NCBI GenBank assembly: GCA_030673955.1 | Contig: DAOVBF010000056.1 | Span: forward strand, 1 to 7,582 | From: Deltaproteobacteria bacterium | Lineage (GTDB): Bacteria > Myxococcota_A > UBA9160 > SZUA-336 | DNA: 7,582 nucleotides | Reading direction: 5' to 3' | Shown: positions 1-6,285 of the stretch, piece by piece | Numbering within the stretch: the first letter of the stretch is position 1 | Layout: every line of letters starts with the position of its first letter | Translations under genes and position numbers: made by a program | The notes under the pieces: model-generated | What the model was told of the DNA's origin: nothing | Seen by the model: only the letters and a program-made list of their open reading frames with translations | Databases searched by the model: none

Positions 1-915
1 CACATCCTCAACAACGCGCGCAACGCGCGCTGTCCCGAGGATTGTGGCTACTGCTCACAGTCGGCTGCCACGCGAGCACCGGTGCGCCCCTACGAGTGGA
101 AGTCCTCGGAGCAGCTCCTGGCAGAGGCGCGCGACGCCTGGGCGGCAGGGGCGTTCCGCTACTGCATCGCCGCCAGTGGTCGGGGCCCCACGGAGCGACG
201 GGTCGAGGCCCTGGCCGACGACGTGCGTGCGATCAAGCGCGAGGTCCCGGTCCGGATCTGCGTCTCGGTGGGCCTCTTGGACGAAGCCAAGGCGCGGCGG
301 CTCAAGGAGGCGGGGGTCGACCGGCTGAATCACAACCTGAACACGAGCGAGCGGCACTATCCGCGCATCTGCTCCACCCACACCTATGCAGATCGCATCG
401 CCACGCTGACCGCGGCCAAGGCCGCCGGGCTGGAGGTCTGCAGCGGCATGATCGTGGGCATGGGGGAGAGCGATGCCGACATCGTCGAGGTCGCCCTCAC
501 GCTGCGTGCCCTCGAAGTGCCCTCGATACCCGTGAATTTCCTGATTCCCATCGAGGGCAACCCGCTGCGCTCGGACGGCTCCCTCACGCCCGAGCGCTGC
601 CTGCGGGTGCTCGCGATGTTCCGGCTGGCCAACCCCACGGCCGAGATCCGGGCCGCGGGTGGCCGGGAAGGGCACCTGGGGGCGCTCGAGCCCCTGGCCC
701 TGTACCCCGCCAACTCCCTTTTCGTTGAAGGCTATCTCACCACGCACGGCCGGGGGGCCGTGGAGACCTACCGTATGATCCGCGATGCGGGCTTTGTGGT
801 GGAGCGCGCGGATGGGACGCCCGTCCCATGGGCGGAGCTCGGGCTGGACGAGGGCTTTCGGGCGGGGAGAGCGGGCCCCATCCTGAAGGCCGAGATCCTG
901 GGGCCGACCCCCTGA
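1..915 (+). CDS. bioB: Biotin synthase BioB, 5'-truncated by the window edge
   Basis: Radical-SAM enzyme that inserts sulfur into dethiobiotin, the last step of biotin synthesis, in the cytoplasm. The frame is open from base 1 to the TGA at 913-915, giving 304 visible residues. The radical-SAM cluster motif CPEDCGYC (C-x3-C-x2-C) lies at visible residues 11-18. The ligands expected for the auxiliary [2Fe-2S] cluster are also present: Cys55 (RYCIAASG), Cys87 (VRICVSVG), Cys147 (EVCSGMIVGMGES) and Arg217 (EIRAAGGRE). Their spacing matches E. coli C53/C97/C128/C188/R260 as I remember them to within two residues. The family signatures NHNLNTS and NSLFVEGYLTT are also present. By that alignment about 40 N-terminal residues lie outside the window. 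No other bio gene is visible; the next gene is kdsA after about 100 bp, so bioB is probably unrelated to the LPS genes that follow. The truncation is an edge effect, not a pseudogene. Confidence 0.96.
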   Translation, partial: HILNNARNARCPEDCGYCSQSAATRAPVRPYEWKSSEQLLAEARDAWAAGAFRYCIAASGRGPTERRVEALADDVRAIKREVPVRICVSVGLLDEAKARRLKEAGVDRLNHNLNTSERHYPRICSTHTYADRIATLTAAKAAGLEVCSGMIVGMGESDADIVEVALTLRALEVPSIPVNFLIPIEGNPLRSDGSLTPERCLRVLAMFRLANPTAEIRAAGGREGHLGALEPLALYPANSLFVEGYLTTHGRGAVETYRMIRDAGFVVERADGTPVPWAELGLDEGFRAGRAGPILKAEILGPTP

Positions 916-933
916 GCTCGGGTGCTTCACGGC

Positions 934-1019
934 AGGAGGCCCTTTTGGTACCTTCCCGCCGCCGGATTGGTCCTCGATGGACACCCCACCCCGGAACCCC
1001 CCTTAGGAGATGCCAGTGA
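934..1019 (+). other. Possible leader mini-ORF (24 codons) upstream of kdsA
   Basis: A perfect Shine-Dalgarno AGGAGG at 934-939 is followed, after 5 nt, by a TTG (945-947). That TTG opens a 24-codon frame ending in TGA at 1017-1019. The TGA overlaps the proposed GTG start of kdsA (1016-1018) as GTGA, the usual geometry of translational coupling. The peptide would be Arg-rich (begins MVPSRRRIGPRW) and resembles no protein I know. The start is TTG and codon evidence cannot be judged over so short a frame, so it may be chance. The rest of the bioB-kdsA spacer (916-1009) shows no convincing terminator or promoter. Confidence 0.2.
1005..1009 (+). promoter_or_regulatory. Ribosome binding site that decides the kdsA start
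   Basis: AGGAG ends directly against an ATG at 1010, which leaves no spacer. It lies 6 nt upstream of the in-frame GTG at 1016, an optimal distance. This favours GTG 1016 as the kdsA initiation codon; the ATG would add only two residues (MP). Confidence 0.6.
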
Positions 1020-1873
1020 ACGCCATTTCGGAAGTCGTGATCGGGGAGCTCAGCTGGGACCCCATCCGGATTGGCCACGGGCGTCCACTGGCTTGGATCA
1101 CCGGCCCGTGCGTAATCGAGAGTCAGCGCACGATGGCCATGACCGCCGAGCGCCTGAAGAAGCTTTCCGAGAAGCTCCAGATTCCCCTCGTATTCAAGTC
1201 ATCCTACGAGAAGGACAATCGCAGCTCGGAGACACACTACTCCGGACCCGGTCTGGACGAGGGCCTGGAGCTTCTGGCGTGGATCAAGAAGGAGTTCGAG
1301 CTCCCGGTGCTCTCCGACGTACACCGCCCCGAGGACGTGGCTGCGGCACGCGAGGTTCTCGACGTGATCCAGGTCCCGGCATTTCTCTGCCAGCAGACCA
1401 GCCTCCTGCTTGCGGTGGGCCAGGCGGGCAAAGTGGTGAACGTGAAAAAAGGGCAGTTCATGGGCCCCGAATGCATGTCCAGCCCGATCCAGAAGCTCGA
1501 GAGCACGGGCAACCGCCGCATTCTCTTGACCGAGCGCGGCACCTCGTTCGGCTATAACCAGCTCATCGCCGACATGACCTCGATTCCGATCATGCAGCGC
1601 CTCGGTTACCCGGTCGTCTTTGACGCCGGACACACGGTGCGGCGTTACGGGATTCCGAGCGCCGATCCACAGGGCGGGACGCCGGAGTTCATTCCCGCGC
1701 TGATTCGTGCCGGGATCGCCGCGGGCGCCAACGCGGTCTTCCTGGAGACCCATCCGAATCCGCGCGAAGCGCTCTGCGATGCGGCGAGCCAGTTCCCCCT
1801 CGACAACATGGAGGATCTGCTGGCGGAGTCGCGGGACCTCGCGGAGCTGGTGAGGGCGCAGGGGCACGCGTGA
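1016..1873 (+). CDS. kdsA: 3-deoxy-8-phosphooctulonate (Kdo-8-P) synthase, metal-dependent type
   Basis: Cytoplasmic TIM-barrel aldolase-like enzyme condensing PEP with D-arabinose-5-phosphate to Kdo-8-phosphate, which commits carbon to the LPS inner core. It has 285 residues from GTG 1016, chosen from the SD spacing (ATG 1010 is the alternative), a normal family length. Recognisable blocks are TGPCVIES (29-36), FKSSYEKDNRSS (61-71), IPAFLC-like VPAFLC (120-125), NVKKGQF (142-148) and LTERGTSFGYN (171-181). The likely metal ligands are Cys32, His206, Glu244 and Asp255. Their spacing closely follows Aquifex KdsA (Cys11/His185/Glu222/Asp233, recalled), so this should be the metal-dependent class; E. 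coli KdsA has Asn in place of the Cys. Unusual residues are VHRPE where VHEP/IHE is common, CQQTSL for CRQTDL, GHTVRRYG for THSVQLPG, and CDAASQ for SDASTQ/CDGP. The gene overlaps the next by 4 nt (GTGA). I am sure of the superfamily and nearly so of the reaction. Confidence 0.93.
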   Translation: MNAISEVVIGELSWDPIRIGHGRPLAWITGPCVIESQRTMAMTAERLKKLSEKLQIPLVFKSSYEKDNRSSETHYSGPGLDEGLELLAWIKKEFELPVLSDVHRPEDVAAAREVLDVIQVPAFLCQQTSLLLAVGQAGKVVNVKKGQFMGPECMSSPIQKLESTGNRRILLTERGTSFGYNQLIADMTSIPIMQRLGYPVVFDAGHTVRRYGIPSADPQGGTPEFIPALIRAGIAAGANAVFLETHPNPREALCDAASQFPLDNMEDLLAESRDLAELVRAQGHA

Positions 1874-2109
1874 GCGGCCGCATCGATCCGGAGCTGCTCC
1901 GCATCCTCGTCTGTCCGAAGTGCAAGGGTGAGCTGGAGGTGCGCCTGGGCGAGGACGGCGCGGAAGCCTCTCTGGACTGCTCCGCCTGTGGCCTCGCCTA
2001 TCCCGTCGAAGACGGGATCCCGGTCATGCTCATCGAGGAGGCGAAGCCGCTTCCGCCCTCGGGGTCGAGCGGCGAAAAGGGTAGCTCAGGCGGTGCGCCG
2101 CGAGCTTGA
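1870..2109 (+). CDS. Trm112 family zinc-site protein (YcaR-like)
   Basis: Small protein of 79 residues starting at a GTG that overlaps the kdsA stop by 4 nt, with a weak SD (AGGGG at 1860-1864), so it is probably translated by coupling to kdsA. The conserved core is residues 5-58: IDPELLRILVCPKCKGEL, then LDCSACGLAYPVEDGIPVML. Two CxxC pairs (Cys15/Cys18 and Cys37/Cys40) would form a zinc site; the PVEDGIPVML ending is the family hallmark. In yeast and archaea Trm112 activates partner methyltransferases. The bacterial homologue YcaR sits between lpxK and kdsB in E. coli, so an association with Kdo genes is known from context, but its biochemical role there is not settled as far as I know. Residues from about 59 on are a Gly/Ser/Pro-rich tail beyond the usual 55-65 residue length. 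The last 80 bases of the gene overlap the convergent kinase gene. Confidence 0.85.
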   Translation: MSGRIDPELLRILVCPKCKGELEVRLGEDGAEASLDCSACGLAYPVEDGIPVMLIEEAKPLPPSGSSGEKGSSGGAPRA

Positions 2110-2911
2110 GACGCTCCCAGCCGACGCGGCCCCGCAGCTCAGCCCTTAGGCGGCGGTTTCCGGCGCTATAGCCGCCCATGAGCGCCGCGAGGTCGCGGCG
2201 CCCGATCAGGGTCCCCCACAGCCCCGCCTTGAACGCCGAGCGCGCGAGGCGTCCCAGATTTCCCGCGCGACGGCTGGCGGGCATCGTGCCGTGCGGGTGG
2301 AAGCGCGCCCGATCCAGGTCCACGACCACGATTTGGCGCTCCTCGCCGCTCCGGAGCAGGATGTTGCGCAGCTGGAGATCCCGGTGTTCCACGCCCGCGT
2401 CGTGGAGCTTGCGGATCGCGGCGCCCACCTCGCGCAGGAGGCGTCGACGGGCGGCTGGATCCTCCACGGTCACCAGAACCTCGTACAGGTCCGCCGCCTG
2501 GCTCTCCTCGCGGGTCCCGATCAAGGCCGACCAGAGCGGTCCGAAAACGGGCCAGAGCGCCAGGCAAAGAACATGGGGCACCGGCGCGCCGGAGGCTTCC
2601 GCTCGGGCCGTGACTTCCAGCTCCTTGAGTGCCCGCGGGGGGCCGAGAAACCAGCTCCCCGTTACACCGGCCAGCGTGCCGCCATGCTGGTAACGGCGCA
2701 GGACCACCCGCAGGTCCGGGTTCACGGGCACGCTGGGAGTGCGGCCCCGACCGCGCCGGGAGGCGCGCGAGAAGAGCGATTGACGCACGGCAGGGTCGGC
2801 CAGTCGCAGCTGCACCAGGTCCGCCACGTGGGCCCCGTCGAGGACGAGCCAGGTGGATCCGATGCGGTGAACGACGTAGCCACGGGGTAGCGGCCCGAGC
2901 CGCCTGCGCAT
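2030..2911 (-). CDS. LPS core (Kdo/heptose) kinase-like protein, KdkA/WaaP superfamily
   Basis: Probable cytoplasmic-face kinase that adds phosphate to a Kdo or heptose residue of the LPS inner core. Starting at ATG 2911 it has 293 residues. This start overlaps the permease stop by one base (TGATG), whereas a longer frame from 2995 would run deep inside the permease gene. Eukaryotic-like kinase landmarks are VVLRRYQHGG (69-78, where Kdo kinases have a similar LR-Y-RGG), RALKELEV (93-100, with a candidate helix Glu), catalytic loop HRDLQLRNIL (176-185, Asp178 and Asn183), and metal-binding VVDLDRAR (196-203, Asp198 in the DFG place). GNLGRLARS-FK (218-228) matches the NL-RL-RS-K stretch of Kdo kinases. 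No signal peptide or membrane helix is evident. The acceptor sugar cannot be told from sequence. Its 3' end overlaps the Trm112 gene by 80 bp; only the last ~26 residues, which look poorly constrained, are involved. Confidence 0.82.
   Translation of the reverse strand: MRRRLGPLPRGYVVHRIGSTWLVLDGAHVADLVQLRLADPAVRQSLFSRASRRGRGRTPSVPVNPDLRVVLRRYQHGGTLAGVTGSWFLGPPRALKELEVTARAEASGAPVPHVLCLALWPVFGPLWSALIGTREESQAADLYEVLVTVEDPAARRRLLREVGAAIRKLHDAGVEHRDLQLRNILLRSGEERQIVVVDLDRARFHPHGTMPASRRAGNLGRLARSAFKAGLWGTLIGRRDLAALMGGYSAGNRRLRAELRGRVGWERLKLAAHRLSYPFRRSTPRAEAASPPR
2083..2106. terminator. Imperfect GC-rich hairpin inside the convergent 3' overlap
   Basis: AGCTC (2083-2087) pairs with GAGCT (2102-2106), and GCGG (2090-2093) pairs with CCGC (2098-2101), around a 4-nt loop with a 2-base bulge (AG, 2088-2089). 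Read on the minus strand the stem is followed by a short CCCTTTTC; on the plus strand only TT follows. It could act as a weak terminator between the convergent transcripts. It lies within the coding tails of both genes, so it may simply be GC-rich coding sequence. Confidence 0.2.
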
Positions 2912-4026
2912 CAGGAGTCGCCTCTGGGCGCGAGCCGCATCAGCAAGAGGGCAACCCCCAATGCCAGTAAGTTTGCGGTCCAGACCCCGAGCCACGGGGG
3001 AACCCAGCCGCGCTCTCCCATCAGCTCACCCGCCGTGAAAACCAGCCAGTAGAGCGCCATCAGCGCGATCGCGGTGAGGGCGCCGGCCGAACGCCCGGCT
3101 CGCACGGGGCGAATGCCGAGCGGAACCGAGAGCAAGGTCAGGAGCACCGCCGCGAAGGGAAATGCCATGCGCCTGTGAATCTGAACCTTCACGCTGCGGT
3201 GCCCCTCTTCGCCCCGGATGACGGGCGTCTCGCCTCGACGAAACGCAGCGTCGTAGCGGAGCAGCTCCCGGAAGGTCAGCTCTCGCGCTCGCAGGCCTCG
3301 CTTCAGGTATTCGGCCAGATCGATCTCGGTGTGCATCTTGACGAACTGGATCTTGCGATAGCGGTCCGACGCCGACTCGGAGAAGTGGATGGACCCGTCG
3401 ACCAGATCCAGGGCGAGGGAGGTGCTCTCGGCCCCGTCCCGGATCGAGCCGCAGCGCGCCGCAATGTAGAAGGTTCGGCGTGGGTCGCTGAAATCGCCGA
3501 TCAGCACCCCCTTGAGCGGGCACGTCTCGTCGCCCGCAGCGTCGACGTAGACGGTACGATCGCCGAACTCCCGGAAGCCTCCAGGTTTTGCCACCCGGCT
3601 CAAGCTCGCCATCTCACGGACGAGCATCTTCATCTGTTGATGACTGCGAGGCTCCAGCTCGAAGAGCAGGTAGCCCGTCACCAGGGCTGCGAGGGTGCCG
3701 AGCGCGAAGACCGGGGGCAGCAGACGAGGCACGCTGATGCCCGAGGCGCGCATGGCGATGATCTCGCCATCCGCCGACATGCGCCCGAAGGCCAACAGCA
3801 CCCCCATCAACAGCGAGGTCGGGATCGCGTAGCACAGGTAGCTGGGAAGGATGACCCCGACCAGCTTCATGAGCCCGCCGAAGCCGACTCCGGCCGAGAG
3901 CAGCTCGTCGATGAAGCGGAGCGTGTTCTGGACCACCAGGAGCAGGCTGAAGACCAACAACCCCAGGCAGGTGTAGATGGAGACGTCGCGCAGGATGTAG
4001 CGCCAGAGGATCCACGGGGCGACCAT
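2911..4026 (-). CDS. LptF/LptG family LPS export permease
   Basis: Inner-membrane subunit of the LptB2FG transporter that extracts mature LPS and passes it to the Lpt periplasmic bridge. It has 371 residues, the usual size. Three N-terminal membrane segments (about 15-34, 52-80, 101-123) are followed by a soluble periplasmic part (about 125-280, the beta-jellyroll region) and three C-terminal segments (about 287-305, 313-334, 345-364). Family signatures are GRMSADGEIIAMRASGIS (81-98) and HRRMAFPF...LSVPLGI (284-305). LptF is slightly favoured over LptG, but I do not commit to a symbol. Only one of the F/G pair is here, so its partner must lie elsewhere. It is divergent from the GT9 gene at 4064 and leads into the kinase-like gene. 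Upstream of ATG 4026 I see no Shine-Dalgarno (a pyrimidine run CCCCTCCC abuts the ATG), so initiation may be weak or leaderless. Confidence 0.92.
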   Translation of the reverse strand: MVAPWILWRYILRDVSIYTCLGLLVFSLLLVVQNTLRFIDELLSAGVGFGGLMKLVGVILPSYLCYAIPTSLLMGVLLAFGRMSADGEIIAMRASGISVPRLLPPVFALGTLAALVTGYLLFELEPRSHQQMKMLVREMASLSRVAKPGGFREFGDRTVYVDAAGDETCPLKGVLIGDFSDPRRTFYIAARCGSIRDGAESTSLALDLVDGSIHFSESASDRYRKIQFVKMHTEIDLAEYLKRGLRARELTFRELLRYDAAFRRGETPVIRGEEGHRSVKVQIHRRMAFPFAAVLLTLLSVPLGIRPVRAGRSAGALTAIALMALYWLVFTAGELMGERGWVPPWLGVWTANLLALGVALLLMRLAPRGDS

Positions 4027-4063
4027 GGGAGGGGAATGCTATCGATTCGTCGGAGGGGCGCCA
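4027..4063. promoter_or_regulatory. 37-bp divergent intergenic region
   Basis: Separates the start of the permease operon (minus) from the first heptosyltransferase gene (plus). It contains a less GC-rich patch (around 4035-4049, AATGCTATCGATTCG). On the minus strand that patch reads TAGCAT about 10 nt before the permease ATG, a 4/6 match to a -10 hexamer. It is too short for two full promoters, so promoters probably extend into the coding sequences. No firm promoter can be assigned. Confidence 0.3.
4052..4056 (+). promoter_or_regulatory. Ribosome binding site deciding the GT9 start
   Basis: GGAGG lies 7 nt upstream of ATG 4064. An in-frame ATG at 4025 would add 13 residues without family similarity, lacks an SD and sits on top of the divergent permease start, so 4064 is preferred. 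Confidence 0.8.
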
Positions 4064-5170
4064 ATGAAGCCGCCTGACGCGGATTTGCCGCGAGCGGAGC
4101 TGTTGAGCGGCCTGCCACAGCCCCCGCACGCCCAACGCATCCTGGTGATCCGGCTCGGTGCGCTGGGCGATATCGTGCGCACGCGCTTTGCCTTCCCCGG
4201 TCTGCGCGCGCTTTACCCGAAGGCGCAGATCGATTGGCTCGTGGAGGACCGAGCGGCCGCTGGTTTGACCGGCATCGTGGGTCTCGACGGCGTCGTGCAG
4301 GTCCCTCGGAGTGCGCTCCGCTGGCGTCAGCCGCGGGACGGGCTGCGCAGGCTGTCCCGCCTCATCGACGAGCTGCGGGCGAGCCGCTATGACCTTGCGC
4401 TGGACTTTCACGGAATTTTGAAAAGCGCCTTGCTGGCGTGGCAGGCCCGCGTTCCCGTACGCGTCGGTTACGAGCGCGGGTTGGCCCGCGAGGGCAGCTC
4501 ACGCTTCATGACCCACCGGGTGGCTGTGAGGTCCACGCACCTCTCGCGTTTCGAGCGCAACGCCGCCTTGGTGCGCTTCCTGGGTGGAGAGGTCCCCTCG
4601 ACGGGCCCCCCGCCCATCCGGCTTCCCGCCGAGGCTCGTGCGGTGAGCGAGGGTCTGCCGGAGGAGCCGGTGATCTTGCATCCGGGCACCAGCCCCACCA
4701 CGCGCTACAAGCGCTGGGATCCAGCGCGCTACGCGGAGGTGGCGCTGCAGCTCCGGGAGCGCGTCGGGGCTCCGAGCCTCGTCACCTGGGGCCCGGTGGC
4801 CGGCGAGCGAGAGTGCGCGGAGGCGGTTGTGAGTCGGGCACAGGGTGCCGCAGCGCTGGCGCCGCACACGGGCTCGATCGCAGCTCTCCTGGCGCTGCTC
4901 TCACGGGCCAAGCTCTTTATCGGGGGCGATTCGGGTCCGATGCATCTGGCGTGCCTGGCGGGGGCTCCGGTGGTGGTTGTCTTCGGGCCCACCGATCCGC
5001 TCGAGAACGCGCCCTTTCCAGGTGTGCCGAGCCGGGTGCTTCGCCACGACGTCGGGTGCAACCCGTGTCGTAGAGGCTGCCCGGCGCTGCCGTGCATGGG
5101 CGCGGTGGAGGTGGAGGAGGTCGTTAAGGCAGCGCTCGAGCTCGTTGCCGCCCGGAGCCCTGTGGATTAG
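4064..5170 (+). CDS. Glycosyltransferase family 9 protein, WaaC-like heptosyltransferase
   Basis: Likely transfers heptose from ADP-heptose to Kdo-lipid A or to the first heptose, at the cytoplasmic face of the inner membrane. It has 368 residues from ATG 4064 (SD GGAGG). Residues 1-24 precede the first Rossmann strand. ILVIRLGALGDIV (26-38) contains Asp36, the position of the catalytic base in WaaC-type enzymes. LDFHGILKSALLAWQA (113-128) is the WaaC-like DxxGxLKS acceptor region. The donor domain begins at VILHPGTSP (203-211), with YKRW (215-218; Lys216 matches the donor-phosphate lysine of WaaC). FIGGDSGPMHLA (285-296) and VVFGPTDPLENAPF (305-318) complete the ADP-heptose site. The C-terminal Cys motif CNPC-x3-C-x4-CM (332-345) is seen in many GT9 proteins; its role is unknown to me. 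The WaaC assignment is by resemblance and order before waaF, so no symbol is given. Confidence 0.87.
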   Translation: MKPPDADLPRAELLSGLPQPPHAQRILVIRLGALGDIVRTRFAFPGLRALYPKAQIDWLVEDRAAAGLTGIVGLDGVVQVPRSALRWRQPRDGLRRLSRLIDELRASRYDLALDFHGILKSALLAWQARVPVRVGYERGLAREGSSRFMTHRVAVRSTHLSRFERNAALVRFLGGEVPSTGPPPIRLPAEARAVSEGLPEEPVILHPGTSPTTRYKRWDPARYAEVALQLRERVGAPSLVTWGPVAGERECAEAVVSRAQGAAALAPHTGSIAALLALLSRAKLFIGGDSGPMHLACLAGAPVVVVFGPTDPLENAPFPGVPSRVLRHDVGCNPCRRGCPALPCMGAVEVEEVVKAALELVAARSPVD

Positions 5171-5202
5171 AGTTGCAGCTCGTTCCCCCGCCATACTCGT
5201 AA

Positions 5203-6285
5203 ATGCAAGCTCGGAAAGAGAAAATCGTTCTGATTCTGCCCAACCACCTGGGTGACGTGGTGATGGCAACCCCCGCCCTGAGGGCACTTCACCACGGCCG
5301 ACCCATGGCGGAGATCCACGCCGTGATCCGGGAGGAGCTTGCAGCCGTCCTTGGCGGCAGCTCGTGGATCCAGCGGCTCTGGATGCACAGCGTTTACGCG
5401 ACTCGGAACCCCCTGCAGCGGCTGGCCCGGCGCCTGGTGCTGGCCCGGGCGCTTCGGGGCATGGACTGCGTGATCGTGCTACCGAACTCATTTTCGAGCG
5501 CGCTCTTGGCGTTTGCGATGCGGGCGCCGCGTCGGGTGGGCTACAAGCGGGCCGGCCGCGGCTGGCTCTTGACCGACGTGCTGCCGCCTCTGCGCGAGAA
5601 CGGTCGCGTGGTTCCGATCGCGATGGAGCGCTACTACCTCGACCTGGTCGGCCACCTGGGATGCCCCGATACCGGGACAACGCTGGAACTCTTCACCGAC
5701 GCGGAGTCGGTGCGCGAGTGCGATGCACTCTTTCGGCGGCACGGGATTGATCCCGACCGACCACTCGTGTGCTTCGCGCCGGGCGCCGGCTTCGGGCCCT
5801 CGAAGCTCTGGCCGCTGCGCTACGTGGCCGAGGTGGCGCGGAAGCTTCTGGACGAGGGGCTGCAGGTGGCGCTCGTGCACGCTCCCGGCGAGGAGGCGCT
5901 GGCCGAGGAGATTTTGGCGCTGACCGGCCCGGGGCCGGCCTGCCTGGGGGGCGAGGGCATGAATCTGGCGCTGCTCAAAGCGGTCCTGGCGCACGCGAAC
6001 CTGCTGATCTGTAACGACGCGGGCGCGCGTCATATCGCAGCCGCCTTTCGGGTTCCCACTTTGGTGATGATGGGGCCCACCAGCATCCGCTACACCAACT
6101 TGAACTTGAGGCTCACGCGGCTCTTGCGGGAGCCCGTGGAATGCTCCCCCTGCCAGCTCCAGGTCTGTCCGATCGATCACCGCTGCATGACGCGGCTGCT
6201 GCCATCGCGTGTGCTCGGGGAAGCACACGCCGCGCTTTCCGATGAGGGCTGGCAGGGCGACGTCCAGCTGGAGCTGCGCGGATGA
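5203..6285 (+). CDS. waaF: ADP-heptose:LPS heptosyltransferase II-like (GT9, WaaF)
   Basis: Adds a heptose to the heptose-Kdo-lipid A acceptor; cytosolic, peripheral to the inner membrane. It has 360 residues. The N-domain signature LPNHLGDVVMATPALRAL (12-29) has Asp18 at the catalytic-base position. VLPNSFSSALLAF (92-104) and RRVGYKRAGRGWLLT (110-124) are characteristic of WaaF. The donor domain shows FAPGAGFGPSKLWP (191-204, Lys201), ICNDAGARHIAAAF (269-282) and GPTSIRYTNL (291-300). The C-terminal Cys motif CSPC-x4-CPIDHRCM (314-329) is typical of one WaaF lineage. It follows the other GT9 gene by 32 bp and overlaps the GT2 gene by 4 nt (ATGA). No Shine-Dalgarno is visible before ATG 5203; CATACT (5192-5197) just upstream could be a -10 for a leaderless transcript, but this is weak. 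Confidence 0.88.
   Translation: MQARKEKIVLILPNHLGDVVMATPALRALHHGRPMAEIHAVIREELAAVLGGSSWIQRLWMHSVYATRNPLQRLARRLVLARALRGMDCVIVLPNSFSSALLAFAMRAPRRVGYKRAGRGWLLTDVLPPLRENGRVVPIAMERYYLDLVGHLGCPDTGTTLELFTDAESVRECDALFRRHGIDPDRPLVCFAPGAGFGPSKLWPLRYVAEVARKLLDEGLQVALVHAPGEEALAEEILALTGPGPACLGGEGMNLALLKAVLAHANLLICNDAGARHIAAAFRVPTLVMMGPTSIRYTNLNLRLTRLLREPVECSPCQLQVCPIDHRCMTRLLPSRVLGEAHAALSDEGWQGDVQLELRG

Noticed and set aside
926..954. Promoter-like TTCACG, 17-nt spacer, TACCTT with an upstream TGn, before kdsA
   Set aside because: The -10 matches consensus at only 3 of 6 positions, and in GC-rich DNA of unknown sigma preference this is too weak; it would also exclude the SD at 934-939 from the transcript.
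55..984. 309-codon open frame on the minus strand opposite bioB
   Set aside because: Antisense shadow of a confidently identified gene in high-GC DNA; its translation shows no recognisable domain.
2149..2176. Inverted repeat GGCGGC / GCCGCC with a 16-nt loop
   Set aside because: Lies inside the kinase coding region, has a long loop and no T-run; ordinary for GC-rich coding sequence.
2912..2995. 28-residue upstream extension of the kinase-like protein
   Set aside because: It would lie inside the permease coding sequence; the TGATG junction at 2909-2913 gives a natural start, and the extension has no kinase similarity.
3175..4077. 300-codon open frame on the plus strand opposite the permease gene
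   Set aside because: Rich in Arg, Gln, His, Asp with no hydrophobic core or known motif, as expected from reading a membrane-protein gene backwards.
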